Below, piece by piece: positions 8,925-16,848 of a stretch of DNA of 64,000 nt; the stretch's first letter is position 1, and every line of letters begins with the position of its first letter. The notes under the pieces were generated by a model. That model saw only the letters and a program-made list of their open reading frames with translations. It did no database searches and had not been told where the DNA came from. The translations under genes and the position numbers were made by a program. The DNA lies in NCBI RefSeq assembly GCF_019468465.1, contig NZ_CP080519.1:5226001-5290000 (forward strand), written 5' to 3'. Origin of the DNA: Amycolatopsis sp. DSM 110486. Its GTDB lineage: Bacteria; Actinomycetota; Actinomycetes; Mycobacteriales; Pseudonocardiaceae.

Positions 8925-9589
8925 CGAGCATCGTCCTGGGTGACGACCATAAGGTCTTTCTCGAAGCATTGGCCGGGCTGCTGGAACGGCACGGGATGCG
9001 GGTGGTGGGCACCGCCCTCACGCTCGCGGACGTGGTGGAGACCGTGCGCGAAACACGCCCGGACGTCTGCCTGCTCGACCGCAACTTCGGGACCGGTCCC
9101 GTGGAAGACGGCGTCGCGGCGACGCTCGCGGCGAGCCCGGGCACCAAGGTCATCATGCTCACCGCCAGCCCCGGCAACGGCGCGGTCGCCGACGCCCTCC
9201 GCTCCGGCGCGGCCGGCTACGTGCACAAGACGTGCGGCGTGGAACACCTCATCAACGCCATCGACCGCGTGATCGCCGGTGAAACCCTCGTCGACGTCCC
9301 CGTGCGCACCTCCGCGCCCACCGCGGACCGCTCGCGCGAGGTCGACCTGCGCGAACGCTTCCTCACCGGCCGCGAACGCCAGTGCCTCGCGATGCTCATC
9401 GACGGCAACACGACGGAGACGATGGCGCGCCGCCTTGGCGTGTCCACGGCGACGGTGCGCAGCCACGTGCAGGGGGTACTGGTGAAACTCGGGGTCCACT
9501 CGCGGCTGGAGGCCGCGGCGCTGGCGGTGCGGCACGCGCTGGTGCCGGCCGCGTCGGTGACTTCCGGGTTCGAGGCGCGGCTCGGGTAA
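8921..9589 (+). CDS. NarL/LuxR-family response regulator
   Basis: 222 residues. A complete receiver (GDDH acidic pair, LLDRNF acceptor Asp, VHKT Lys) is followed by a LuxR helix-turn-helix (TGRERQCLAMLIDG ... STATVRSHVQGVLVKL). It is translationally coupled to the upstream kinase. In contrast to the regulator at 4951, all phosphorylation residues are intact. It probably regulates the deacetylase/lipoprotein genes or the divergent synthase operon. Confidence 0.88.
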   Translation: MTSIVLGDDHKVFLEALAGLLERHGMRVVGTALTLADVVETVRETRPDVCLLDRNFGTGPVEDGVAATLAASPGTKVIMLTASPGNGAVADALRSGAAGYVHKTCGVEHLINAIDRVIAGETLVDVPVRTSAPTADRSREVDLRERFLTGRERQCLAMLIDGNTTETMARRLGVSTATVRSHVQGVLVKLGVHSRLEAAALAVRHALVPAASVTSGFEARLG

Positions 9590-9602
9590 GTCCTTTGTGG
9601 AC

Positions 9603-11177
9603 TCAGCCGAGCAGCTGGCTCCGGAGCCGGTCGAGCCACCGGTCGACGGTGAGCTCGTACCGCCCGGGGTCGTTCGACGGCGCGGCCTCGGCGACGGCGG
9701 CGTTCACGTGGTCGCGCACCGTGTCGGCCCACTCGGGCAGCACCCACACGGTCTGGAAGTAGTCGGCGCGCATCCGCACGGCGGCGACTTCCTGGTACCC
9801 GGCGATGACCTCCCGGTTGCGCACCCCGTAACGGGATTCGGGGATCTGCGGCGCGCCCGACGTGATGATCAAGACGGTCGGGCGCGCCTTCAGGATGACC
9901 TCGGTCGGATCCGCGCCGCGGGAGATCTGCGCGTCGTTGAGGCCGATGTAGTCGATGGCCTGCCAGCCGCTGTAGTACGGGATGGCGCCGGCGTCGCCGA
10001 CGGCCAGAGTGCGCTGGTGCTCCGGCACGTCGGCCGCGCCGAGGCCCTTGCCGATCGCCACGTGCGCGCGCTGCAGGTCGGGTCCGTAGTTCGCGATCGT
10101 GCCCATGTCGGGTGCCGTCGCGCCGGCCACGGCCGACCAGCCCACGGCGACGACCCCGGTCAGCGCCGTCAGCCACCGCCCGCCCAGCGCGGCCGCACCG
10201 AGACCCGCGCCCAGGCACAGCACGGGCACGCCGTGGTCCGCGAAGCGGTCGAGGTAGTCCATGGTCGGCCCGGACACGGCGTAGGTCACGTACGTCAGCA
10301 CGACGGTGGCCACCAGTAGTCCGCCCGTCGCGCGGGTGGCGCGGCGCAGCAGGAGCGACAGCGTCAGCACGAGCAGGGGGAGTAGGAGCCAGAACGTGTG
10401 CTCCGTCCACATCCGCCCGGACGCGAGGTCGCCGAACTTGACGTAAAAGGTGTTCGGCAGGAGTTGCCCGTAGTACTGCCAGCGCCACCCGAAATACCCG
10501 GCGCCGACCACGGCCGCGCCCGCCGTCCACCACCACGTCGCCCGGCTGCGTCGCGTCGTCCACAGCCAGACGGCTACGGTCGGCAGCGCGGCCAGCACGC
10601 CGTCCGGCCGCAGCGTGCCGAGCACGAGCAGCAGCAACGGCGGTTCCCACGGGTGCACGCGCTCACCGTCGAGCGCGCGCAGGCCCAGCACCACCGCGCG
10701 CAGGAGCACGGCCGCGAACACGGCCGTTTCGAGGCCGCTCGTGATGTGGAAGTACGTCGGCAGGAAGACCACATACGCGCCGCCCGCCACGAGCGCGCCG
10801 GCGAGGCCGCCCCGGCGGTGGCCGGTCGTCACCAGCATCAGCAGCGTGAGCACGCCGAAGACCAGCGACGTCACCTTCGTGAACAGCGGCAACGCGAGCC
10901 CCAGCCACGAACCGAGCCCCGACCACAGCACCCAGGAGAAGTCGGTGAAGCCCTCCACGCGCGGGCCGGTCACGTTCCACACCGGGCCGTGGCCGGCGGC
11001 GAGGTTGGCGGCGTAGCGGAAGCTGATGAACGCGTCATCGATGGTGAAGAACCACGCCGACCAGGCGCCGGCGAGGAACAGCACGAGCAGCCCGAGGCCG
11101 GTGAACACCAGGGCGCGGCGGCGCGGTCTGGCGGCTTCGACGCTGCCGGTTGCTTCGGATGTGGACGTGATGGTCAT
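9603..11177 (-). CDS. GT-C membrane glycosyltransferase (AftB/ZomB-like)
   Basis: 524 residues with about ten membrane segments and a C-terminal extracytoplasmic domain. The first loop carries TIDDAFISFRYAANLAAGHG and VEGFTDFSWV, the acidic pattern of polyprenyl-phosphate-dependent GT-C enzymes such as mycobacterial AftB. It likely adds a sugar (possibly arabinofuranose) to cell-wall glycan on the outer membrane face. The ATG at 11177 is preferred over an upstream in-frame GTG, which adds a non-conserved leader. It ends 13 bp from the convergent response-regulator gene. Confidence 0.75.
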   Translation of the reverse strand: MTITSTSEATGSVEAARPRRRALVFTGLGLLVLFLAGAWSAWFFTIDDAFISFRYAANLAAGHGPVWNVTGPRVEGFTDFSWVLWSGLGSWLGLALPLFTKVTSLVFGVLTLLMLVTTGHRRGGLAGALVAGGAYVVFLPTYFHITSGLETAVFAAVLLRAVVLGLRALDGERVHPWEPPLLLLVLGTLRPDGVLAALPTVAVWLWTTRRSRATWWWTAGAAVVGAGYFGWRWQYYGQLLPNTFYVKFGDLASGRMWTEHTFWLLLPLLVLTLSLLLRRATRATGGLLVATVVLTYVTYAVSGPTMDYLDRFADHGVPVLCLGAGLGAAALGGRWLTALTGVVAVGWSAVAGATAPDMGTIANYGPDLQRAHVAIGKGLGAADVPEHQRTLAVGDAGAIPYYSGWQAIDYIGLNDAQISRGADPTEVILKARPTVLIITSGAPQIPESRYGVRNREVIAGYQEVAAVRMRADYFQTVWVLPEWADTVRDHVNAAVAEAAPSNDPGRYELTVDRWLDRLRSQLLG

Positions 11178-11365
11178 GACGAACCCCGTGGCTGGACGAA
11201 CCTGAGACCCCGACGGAGCGGCAACTTTAGCCGAGTTGCCCGAATGATCCCACGATCGGCCCCCGTGTCGGGCTCGTCTCACCCGTCCGGATCCGTGCGC
11301 AGCCCCCGTCGTCAGCCGGCGGCTTCGATATTCCGATTCTTACGATGATCTTTCACGCACTGCGC

Positions 11366-11393
11366 ACAACTTGATTGCACACAATTAAGTTGT
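11366..11393. promoter_or_regulatory. MarR/OhrR-like palindromic operator
   Basis: Arms ACAACTTGATTG and CAATTAAGTTGT pair at 11 of 12 positions around a CACA centre. This A/T-rich palindrome stands out in GC-rich DNA and matches the general look of MarR/OhrR-family sites (CAATT...AATTG halves). It lies 45 bp before the hydrolase ATG, a good position for repression. No MarR-family gene is in this window. Confidence 0.65.
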
Positions 11394-11437
11394 AGTGTTC
11401 AGGACAAGCGAAGCCCGAACTTCCCGAGGAGCAAGAG

Positions 11438-12268
11438 ATGCGCACACGTACTCGCCTGGCCCGGATCGCCGCCGCGACCGCCGCGTTGGCCGCGGCCGCC
11501 GTGTTCGTGGCGGTGCCGTCGTCGGCGGCGCCGCAGCAGGCCGACCACCACGCGCCGGCGAAGGCGAAGCCGACGATCGTGCTGGTGCACGGGGCGTTCG
11601 CCGACACGTCGAGCTGGAACGGCGAGGTCACGCGGCTCGAGCAGCGCGGCTACAAGGTGGTCGCCGCCGCCAACCCGCTGCGCGGGGTCGCGTCCGACGG
11701 CGCCTACATCAAGGCCCTGGTCGACAGCGTCGACGGACCGGTCGTGCTGGTCGGGCACTCCTACGGCGGCTCGGTGATCACCAGCGCCGCGCTGAACGAC
11801 CCCAAGGTGCAGGCGCTCGTCTACATCGCGGGCTTCATCCCGGACCAGGGCGAGTCCGCGCTCGACCTGACCAACAAGTTCCCGGGCAGCACGCTCGGCG
11901 ACACGCTGCAGCAGGTCACCCTCCCCGGCGGGGAGACCGACCTCTACGTGAAGCAGGACCTCTTCCCGAACCAGTTCGCCGCCGACGTCCCACTGTCGCA
12001 GGCCCGCCAGATGGCCGCCGGCCAGCGCCCGGTCGCCGCGTCCGCGCTGAGCGAGCCGTCGGGTGCGCCCGCGTGGAAGAACATCCCGGTGTGGGACCTG
12101 ATCCCGACCGGTGACAAGAACATCCCGCCGGCCGCGCAGAAGTGGATGGCCGAGCGCGCCCACGCCCACACCGTCGTCGTGCCGGGTGCCTCGCACGCCG
12201 TGCTGGTCTCGCGCCCCGACAAGGTCACCGACATCATCGTGAGTGCCGCGAACGCGACCACCAAGTGA
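11438..12268 (+). CDS. Secreted alpha/beta-hydrolase
   Basis: 276 residues. A signal peptide (1-30, AVPSSAA) precedes an alpha/beta-hydrolase core with the oxyanion HGAFAD, nucleophile elbow GHSYGG and catalytic His in GASHAVL. It is similar in shape to the small esterase/haloperoxidase-like family induced under oxidative stress; the substrate is unknown. GAGGAG gives a ribosome site. A palindrome upstream suggests a repressor of the MarR class, and a strong hairpin terminator follows. Confidence 0.82.
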   Translation: MRTRTRLARIAAATAALAAAAVFVAVPSSAAPQQADHHAPAKAKPTIVLVHGAFADTSSWNGEVTRLEQRGYKVVAAANPLRGVASDGAYIKALVDSVDGPVVLVGHSYGGSVITSAALNDPKVQALVYIAGFIPDQGESALDLTNKFPGSTLGDTLQQVTLPGGETDLYVKQDLFPNQFAADVPLSQARQMAAGQRPVAASALSEPSGAPAWKNIPVWDLIPTGDKNIPPAAQKWMAERAHAHTVVVPGASHAVLVSRPDKVTDIIVSAANATTK

Positions 12269-12286
12269 CTCATAGCTGAAAACCTG

Positions 12287-12324
12287 AAAACACAGCCCCG
12301 GCCACCTCGGCCGGGGCTGTTTTC
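12287..12324. terminator. Bidirectional intrinsic terminator
   Basis: Perfect 12-bp arms ACAGCCCCGGCC / GGCCGGGGCTGT around ACCTC, with an A-run on the left and TTTTC on the right. It sits between convergent genes (hydrolase and TetR) and can serve both. Confidence 0.85.
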
Positions 12325-12919
12325 ATCGTCCGATCAGCCGCTCGACCAGCGCGGTGTACTGCGCCACGATCGTGTCACGCGTCAGCCGGCCGGACGGGGC
12401 GAACCACTCGCGCACGCCGTTGAGCATGTCGAGCAGCGCCATCGTGGTCACGGTGACGTCCTCGATCCGGAACTCGCCGGCGGCGACGCCTTCGGCAAGG
12501 ACATCGTGGAAAGCGTCGTGGTACGCGGTCTGCAGCTTGATCCCCTCGGCCTGCTGGGCGGGGTCGAGCGCGTACCGGATGGGGTTGCCTACCAGTAGCT
12601 CCGGGCGCCGGTCGTCGCTCAGTTCGAGGTGCAGACGCACGACCCGCCGCACGCGTTCGCCGGGCGAAAGGGACTCGTCGCGCAGCACGGGCACGGTCGC
12701 GTCCACGAAGTCGGTCATGAACCGCGAAACGATCGCGTGCAGCACTTCCTGTTTGTTCGTGAAGTGGTGGTACATCGTCGAGGACGAGATGCCCACCGCG
12801 TCGGCCAGGTCGCGGATCGACGTGGCGCTGTAGCCGCGCTCGTGAAACAGCTCACTCGCGCGTTCGAGGATCAGGACCCGGAGATCGGGCCCCTCGTCGA
12901 GCGACTTCTTCCTGGCCAC
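12323..12919 (-). CDS. TetR-family transcriptional repressor
   Basis: 198 residues. The N-terminal helix-turn-helix is ASELFHERGYSATSIRDLADAVGISSSTMYHHFTNK (residues about 20-56 span it), followed by an alpha-helical ligand domain similar to regulators of lipid/steroid degradation (KstR2-like). It is divergent from the SDR/acyl-CoA synthetase/BVMO operon. Two palindromes in the shared spacer are its likely operators, so autoregulation plus operon control is expected, with an acyl-CoA or ketone-derived ligand as a guess. Confidence 0.85.
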   Translation of the reverse strand: MARKKSLDEGPDLRVLILERASELFHERGYSATSIRDLADAVGISSSTMYHHFTNKQEVLHAIVSRFMTDFVDATVPVLRDESLSPGERVRRVVRLHLELSDDRRPELLVGNPIRYALDPAQQAEGIKLQTAYHDAFHDVLAEGVAAGEFRIEDVTVTTMALLDMLNGVREWFAPSGRLTRDTIVAQYTALVERLIGR

Positions 12920-12951
12920 GGCCCTCCTTCCGGTTTAGAGGTGGGGGTGCG

Positions 12952-12979
12952 AACGTGGCGATCGTACGATCGGCACGTT
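12952..12979. promoter_or_regulatory. TetR operator candidate 1
   Basis: A 28-bp palindrome symmetric at 26 positions: an inner perfect CGATCGTACGATCG flanked by AACGTG / CACGTT-type outer arms. It lies 33 bp upstream of the divergent tetR start, where it would block that promoter. Confidence 0.7.
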
Positions 12980-13009
12980 GACGAGGCGAACTCCACCTGG
13001 TTAGCCTTG

Positions 13010-13031
13010 GTGTCGATCAATCGATCGACAC
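13010..13031. promoter_or_regulatory. TetR operator candidate 2
   Basis: A 22-bp palindrome with 9-bp perfect arms GTGTCGATC / GATCGACAC, mismatched only at the central 10/13 positions. It ends 14 bp before the SDR ATG, next to a TAGCCT -10-like hexamer. It shares the CGATCG core with candidate 1, consistent with one regulator binding both. Confidence 0.65.
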
Positions 13032-13045
13032 GGGACAAGGATCTC

Positions 13046-13789
13046 ATGACCGAACACGACTGGTCGCCCCTGCCGCGGCCGGGCAGCCGCGTGGTGGTCA
13101 CCGGCGCCGCAGGCGGTCTCGGCCGGGCGCTCGTCGCCGCGTTGACGCAGGTCGACGCCCGCGTGGTCGGCATAGACCGCGTTGCCGCCGAACCCGAGCA
13201 CCTCGTCGCCGACCTCACCGACGAAACCGCCGCCGCGCAGGCCGTCGCCGAAGCCGTCGAACGGCTCGGCGGCCTCGACGCCGTGATCGGCGCCGCCGGG
13301 ATCGTCGACACCGTCCACCGCGCGAGCAGGTTCCCGCTCGACGCCTTCCGGTCCGATGTGGACGCCAACCTCGTCGCGCAGTTCGTCCTCGCCCGCGCGG
13401 CCTATCCGGCGTTGAAGGAATCCGCCGGCGCGATCGTGTTCCTCTCCTCCGTCGCGGCGGAAGACGGCCTGCCGGGCCAGGCGGCATACGCGGCGGCCAA
13501 GGCCGGCGTGCTCGGCCTGACGCGCTCGCTCGCCGCGGAGTGGGGCGGCGACGGCGTGCGCGTGAACGCTGTCGAACCCGGTCTCTTCGCGACGCCCAAG
13601 GTGCTCGCGATGCCCGAATCGGCTCGTGAGCGGCTGCTCGCCGGCGTGCCGATGGGCCGCGTCGCGACGCTGGGCGAAGTCGTCGGCTCGGTCCTCTACC
13701 TGCTGTCCCCGGCCGCGGGCTACACCACGGGCCAGGCGCTTCGCCTCGACGGCGGCTCCGGGCTCACCCGCGGCGGCTTCTACCGCTGA
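13046..13789 (+). CDS. Short-chain dehydrogenase/reductase
   Basis: 247 residues, classical SDR: TGAAGGLG for NAD(P) binding, AAG motif, catalytic Ser in FLSSVA and YAAAK. It interconverts an alcohol and a ketone. The ATG at 13046 has AAGGA eight bases upstream. It is the first gene of an operon with an acyl-CoA synthetase and a Baeyer-Villiger monooxygenase, which suggests alcohol to ketone to ester/lactone to acyl-CoA catabolism. Confidence 0.88.
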   Translation: MTEHDWSPLPRPGSRVVVTGAAGGLGRALVAALTQVDARVVGIDRVAAEPEHLVADLTDETAAAQAVAEAVERLGGLDAVIGAAGIVDTVHRASRFPLDAFRSDVDANLVAQFVLARAAYPALKESAGAIVFLSSVAAEDGLPGQAAYAAAKAGVLGLTRSLAAEWGGDGVRVNAVEPGLFATPKVLAMPESARERLLAGVPMGRVATLGEVVGSVLYLLSPAAGYTTGQALRLDGGSGLTRGGFYR

Positions 13790-13834
13790 GCACCCCGTCA
13801 CCGCTGAGCATCCAGTACCGCTGAGCACCCAGGA
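13781..13834. repeat. Three 17-18-bp direct repeats at a gene junction
   Basis: ACCGCTGAGCAYCC recurs at 13782, 13800 and 13817. The first copy contains the SDR stop codon and the last runs into the AGGAG ribosome site of the acyl-CoA synthetase. The pattern is local slippage duplication that lengthened the intercistronic spacer. Confidence 0.75.
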
Positions 13835-13841
13835 GATCCCC

Positions 13842-15308
13842 GTGCCCGCCAGAACCCTGCCCGCCATGCTGCTCGACGTCGCCGGAAGACACGGCCCGGC
13901 CGAAGCCCTCGTCGACGGCGAGACCCGCATCTCCCACGCCGACATGGTGCGCCGCTCCGCCGTGGTCGCCACGCGGCTGCGCGAGCTCGGCGTGGAGCCC
14001 GGCGACTGCGTCGCGATCCTGCTGCCCAACGGCTGGCAGTACGCCGTGAGCTACTTCGGCGTGCAGCTCGCCGGCGCCATCGGCGTGCTCGTGAATACGC
14101 GCTTCGCCCAGCCCGAGATCGAGCACGTGCTCACCGATTCCGGCGCGAAACTCGTGATCACCGACCGCGACCTGCCCGGCGCCGTCGACTCGGCCGTGCT
14201 CACGGCCGACACCGGCGAAACCGTCGACCCCGCCGTGCAACCGGGTCAGCGGAGTGAACCGGGCGATGTCGCGCACCTGCTCTACACGTCCGGCACCACC
14301 GGCCGCCCCAAAGGCGCGATGCAGACGCACGCCAACCTGATGTTCAACGCCGGCACCGTGCGCGAGCGCCTCGGCGCCGGCCCCGGCGAACGCACGCTCG
14401 TGGCCGCGCCGATGTTCCACGCCACCGCGATCGTGTCGCAGTTCATCGGCTTCCTCGCCAACGGCGCGTGCTGCGTGTTCACGCCCGCGTTCAAGGCGGA
14501 GACCACGGTGGCGCTCATGGCGTCCGAGCGCATCACGTTCTTCGCGGGCGTCGCCGCCATGCTGCGGCTGATCCTGCTGAAGGCGGAAGACGCGGGCGCG
14601 GACCTGTCGTCGCTGCGGCTGTTCGTGATGGGCGGCTCGCCGGTGCCGGAATCGTTCCCCGCGTTGGTGAAGGAGCAGCTGCCGGATCTGGTGCTGGGCA
14701 ACGTCTGGGGCCTCACGGAAGGCACGTCGATCGTCACGTTCACCGCCGGCGCGGAGTACCTGAGCCACGCGTGGAGCGTCGGCCCGGTTGTCGAGGGCGT
14801 CGAGGTCGCGATCGCCCTGCCGGGCGAGCCGCCGCGCGACCTGCGCGACACCGTCGGCGAGCTGTGCGTGCGCGGACCCGTGGTGGCCGCCGGGTACTGG
14901 GGCAACCCGGAGGCCACCGCGTCGACCTTTGTGGACGGTTGGCTGCACACGGGTGACGTCGGCTCGATCGACGGCGACGGGTTCGTCCGCGTGCTCGACC
15001 GGCTCAAGGACATGATCATCCGCGGCGGCGAGAACATCTACAGCCTCGAGGTGGAGAGTGCGCTCGCGCAGCACCCCGACGTGGCCGAGGTCGCCGTGGT
15101 CGGTGTGCCCGACCCGATCTTCGACGAGCGCGTGCGGGCAGTGGTCGTGCCGCGGCCCGGGCGGACGCCGAGCGAGGAAAGCCTGCGCGAGCACGCGGTG
15201 AAGCTGCTGGCCGACTTCAAGGTGCCCGTGGAGTGGCGGTTCGTCACCGAGCTGCCGCGCAACCCGTCCGGCAAGGTCCTCAAGCGGGAGCTCTCGGATG
15301 CCGGCTGA
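13842..15308 (+). CDS. Acyl-CoA synthetase (AMP-forming, ANL superfamily)
   Basis: 488 residues. ATP + carboxylic acid + CoA give acyl-CoA. Motifs: LLYTSGTTGRPKGAM (P-loop), WGLTEGTS, YWGNPEAT, GWLHTGD, RLKDMIIRGGENIY, and C-terminal PRNPSGKVLKREL with the catalytic Lys. The GTG at 13842 follows AGGAG by six bases; a longer open frame upstream is not coding-like. The 3' end overlaps the monooxygenase gene by 11 bp. It probably activates the acid released after Baeyer-Villiger oxidation, although no esterase gene is present in the operon. Confidence 0.88.
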   Translation: MPARTLPAMLLDVAGRHGPAEALVDGETRISHADMVRRSAVVATRLRELGVEPGDCVAILLPNGWQYAVSYFGVQLAGAIGVLVNTRFAQPEIEHVLTDSGAKLVITDRDLPGAVDSAVLTADTGETVDPAVQPGQRSEPGDVAHLLYTSGTTGRPKGAMQTHANLMFNAGTVRERLGAGPGERTLVAAPMFHATAIVSQFIGFLANGACCVFTPAFKAETTVALMASERITFFAGVAAMLRLILLKAEDAGADLSSLRLFVMGGSPVPESFPALVKEQLPDLVLGNVWGLTEGTSIVTFTAGAEYLSHAWSVGPVVEGVEVAIALPGEPPRDLRDTVGELCVRGPVVAAGYWGNPEATASTFVDGWLHTGDVGSIDGDGFVRVLDRLKDMIIRGGENIYSLEVESALAQHPDVAEVAVVGVPDPIFDERVRAVVVPRPGRTPSEESLREHAVKLLADFKVPVEWRFVTELPRNPSGKVLKRELSDAG

Positions 15309-16752
15309 ATCCGTCGACGTCGTCGTGATCGGCGCGGGCTTCAGCGGCCTCGGCATCGCGGCGCGGCTGGACAAGGCCGGGTTCCGCTCGTTCCGCGTCC
15401 TCGAAGCGGCCGACGACCTCGGCGGCACCTGGCGCGACAACACCTATCCCGGCTGTGGCTGCGACATCCCGTCGCCGCTGTACTCGTACTCGTTCGCGCA
15501 GAAACCCGACTGGAGCCGGTTGTTCGCCGGTCAGCCGGAGATCCTGGAGTACCTGCACGACGTCGCGCGCCGGCGCGGGCTGCTCGACCGGCTGCGCTTC
15601 GGGCAACGCGTCACGCGCGCCGCGTGGGACGAGGCCGCCGGGCGGTGGGACGTGACCACGGCGACGGGGGAGACCTACCGCGCGCGGTTCGTCGTGTCGG
15701 CCGTCGGTCCGCTGCACCACCCGGCGTACCCGGAACTGCCGGGCGTGGAGTCTTTCCGCGGCGCGGTGTTCCACTCCGCGCAGTGGCGCCACGACGTGGA
15801 CCTGACGGGCAAGCGCGTGGCGGTGATCGGCACGGGAGCGAGCGCGATCCAGTTCGTGCCGGCGATCGTCGACCAGGTTGCCGCGCTCACGGTTTTCCAG
15901 CGGACGCCGCCGTGGATCGTGCCGAAGGCCGACCGCGCCTTCGACGCCCGGCACAAGTTCTGGGCGCGCTGGTTCCCGCCGTTCCGCTGGTACGTGCGCG
16001 ACCGGCTGTACTGGATCCACGAACGCCGCGCGGTCGGGTTCGTCGCCGACCCGGCCGCGATGGAGCAGACGGCCGGCCTCGCGAAGCGCTTGCTGCGCAA
16101 GCAGGTGCCCGACGAGGACCTGCGCGCGCGGCTCACACCCGACTACACCATCGGCTGCAAACGGCTGCTCATCTCCAGCACGTGGTACCCGGCGCTGACG
16201 AAGCCGCACGTCGACGTCCGCTCCGGCGGGGTCGCGTCCGTGCGGCCGGACGCGGTGGTCGGCGCCGACGGGGTGGCGGTGCCCGCCGACGTGATCATCT
16301 ACGGCACGGGGTTCGACACGCAGCAGACTATCCGGTTCGAGGTCGAAGGCCGCGACGGCCGCACGCTCGCCGACGCGTGGAGCAAGGGCAACGAGGCCTA
16401 CCTCGGCACGACCGTCGCCGGGTTCCCCAACCTGTTCCTCATGGTCGGCCCGAACACGGGGCTGGGCCACAACTCCCAGGTGTTCATGATCGAGGCGCAA
16501 GCGTCCTATGTGGTCGCCGCGCTGCGCCGGCTGCGCCGCGCCAAGGCGTTCGAGGTGCGAGCCGAGGTGCAGGACGCGTTCAACGACTGGCTCGACTCGC
16601 GGATGGCCGCCACCGTCTGGCAGACGGGCGGGTGCCGCAGCTGGTACCAGGACCCGAAGTCCGGCCGCAACACCGTGCTGTGGCCGGCGGGGACCGTGGA
16701 GTTCTGGCGGCGGACCCGGCGCTTCCGCGCGTCGGACTACGCGGTGACCTGA
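15298..16752 (+). CDS. FAD-dependent Baeyer-Villiger-type monooxygenase
   Basis: 484 residues. FAD motif GAGFSG (12-17), GGTWRDNTYPGCGCDIPS, the BVMO-like fingerprint FRGAVFHSAQWR (final residue Arg rather than Pro/Asp) and a second nucleotide motif GTGASAIQ for NADPH. It inserts oxygen next to a ketone carbonyl to form an ester or lactone. It overlaps the upstream acyl-CoA synthetase gene, so it is co-translated. TetR control is inferred from the promoter palindromes. Confidence 0.87.
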   Translation: MPAESVDVVVIGAGFSGLGIAARLDKAGFRSFRVLEAADDLGGTWRDNTYPGCGCDIPSPLYSYSFAQKPDWSRLFAGQPEILEYLHDVARRRGLLDRLRFGQRVTRAAWDEAAGRWDVTTATGETYRARFVVSAVGPLHHPAYPELPGVESFRGAVFHSAQWRHDVDLTGKRVAVIGTGASAIQFVPAIVDQVAALTVFQRTPPWIVPKADRAFDARHKFWARWFPPFRWYVRDRLYWIHERRAVGFVADPAAMEQTAGLAKRLLRKQVPDEDLRARLTPDYTIGCKRLLISSTWYPALTKPHVDVRSGGVASVRPDAVVGADGVAVPADVIIYGTGFDTQQTIRFEVEGRDGRTLADAWSKGNEAYLGTTVAGFPNLFLMVGPNTGLGHNSQVFMIEAQASYVVAALRRLRRAKAFEVRAEVQDAFNDWLDSRMAATVWQTGGCRSWYQDPKSGRNTVLWPAGTVEFWRRTRRFRASDYAVT

Positions 16753-16848
16753 TCGTTGGGCCGAACGGAGCAATTCGGAACGGCGGTGGAACCTCCGCCG
16801 GATCCTTCACGTAGGTAGCGGGTGATCCGTTCCCTACTGGAGGTGTGT

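Noticed and set aside
10398..11348. Plus-strand frame antisense to the GT-C gene
   Set aside because: His/Arg/Pro-rich without motifs, while the minus strand shows clear membrane helices and a GT-C signature.
12629..13045. Upstream extension of the SDR frame through the tetR gene
   Set aside because: It covers the divergent regulator and both operators; the ATG at 13046 has a proper ribosome site.
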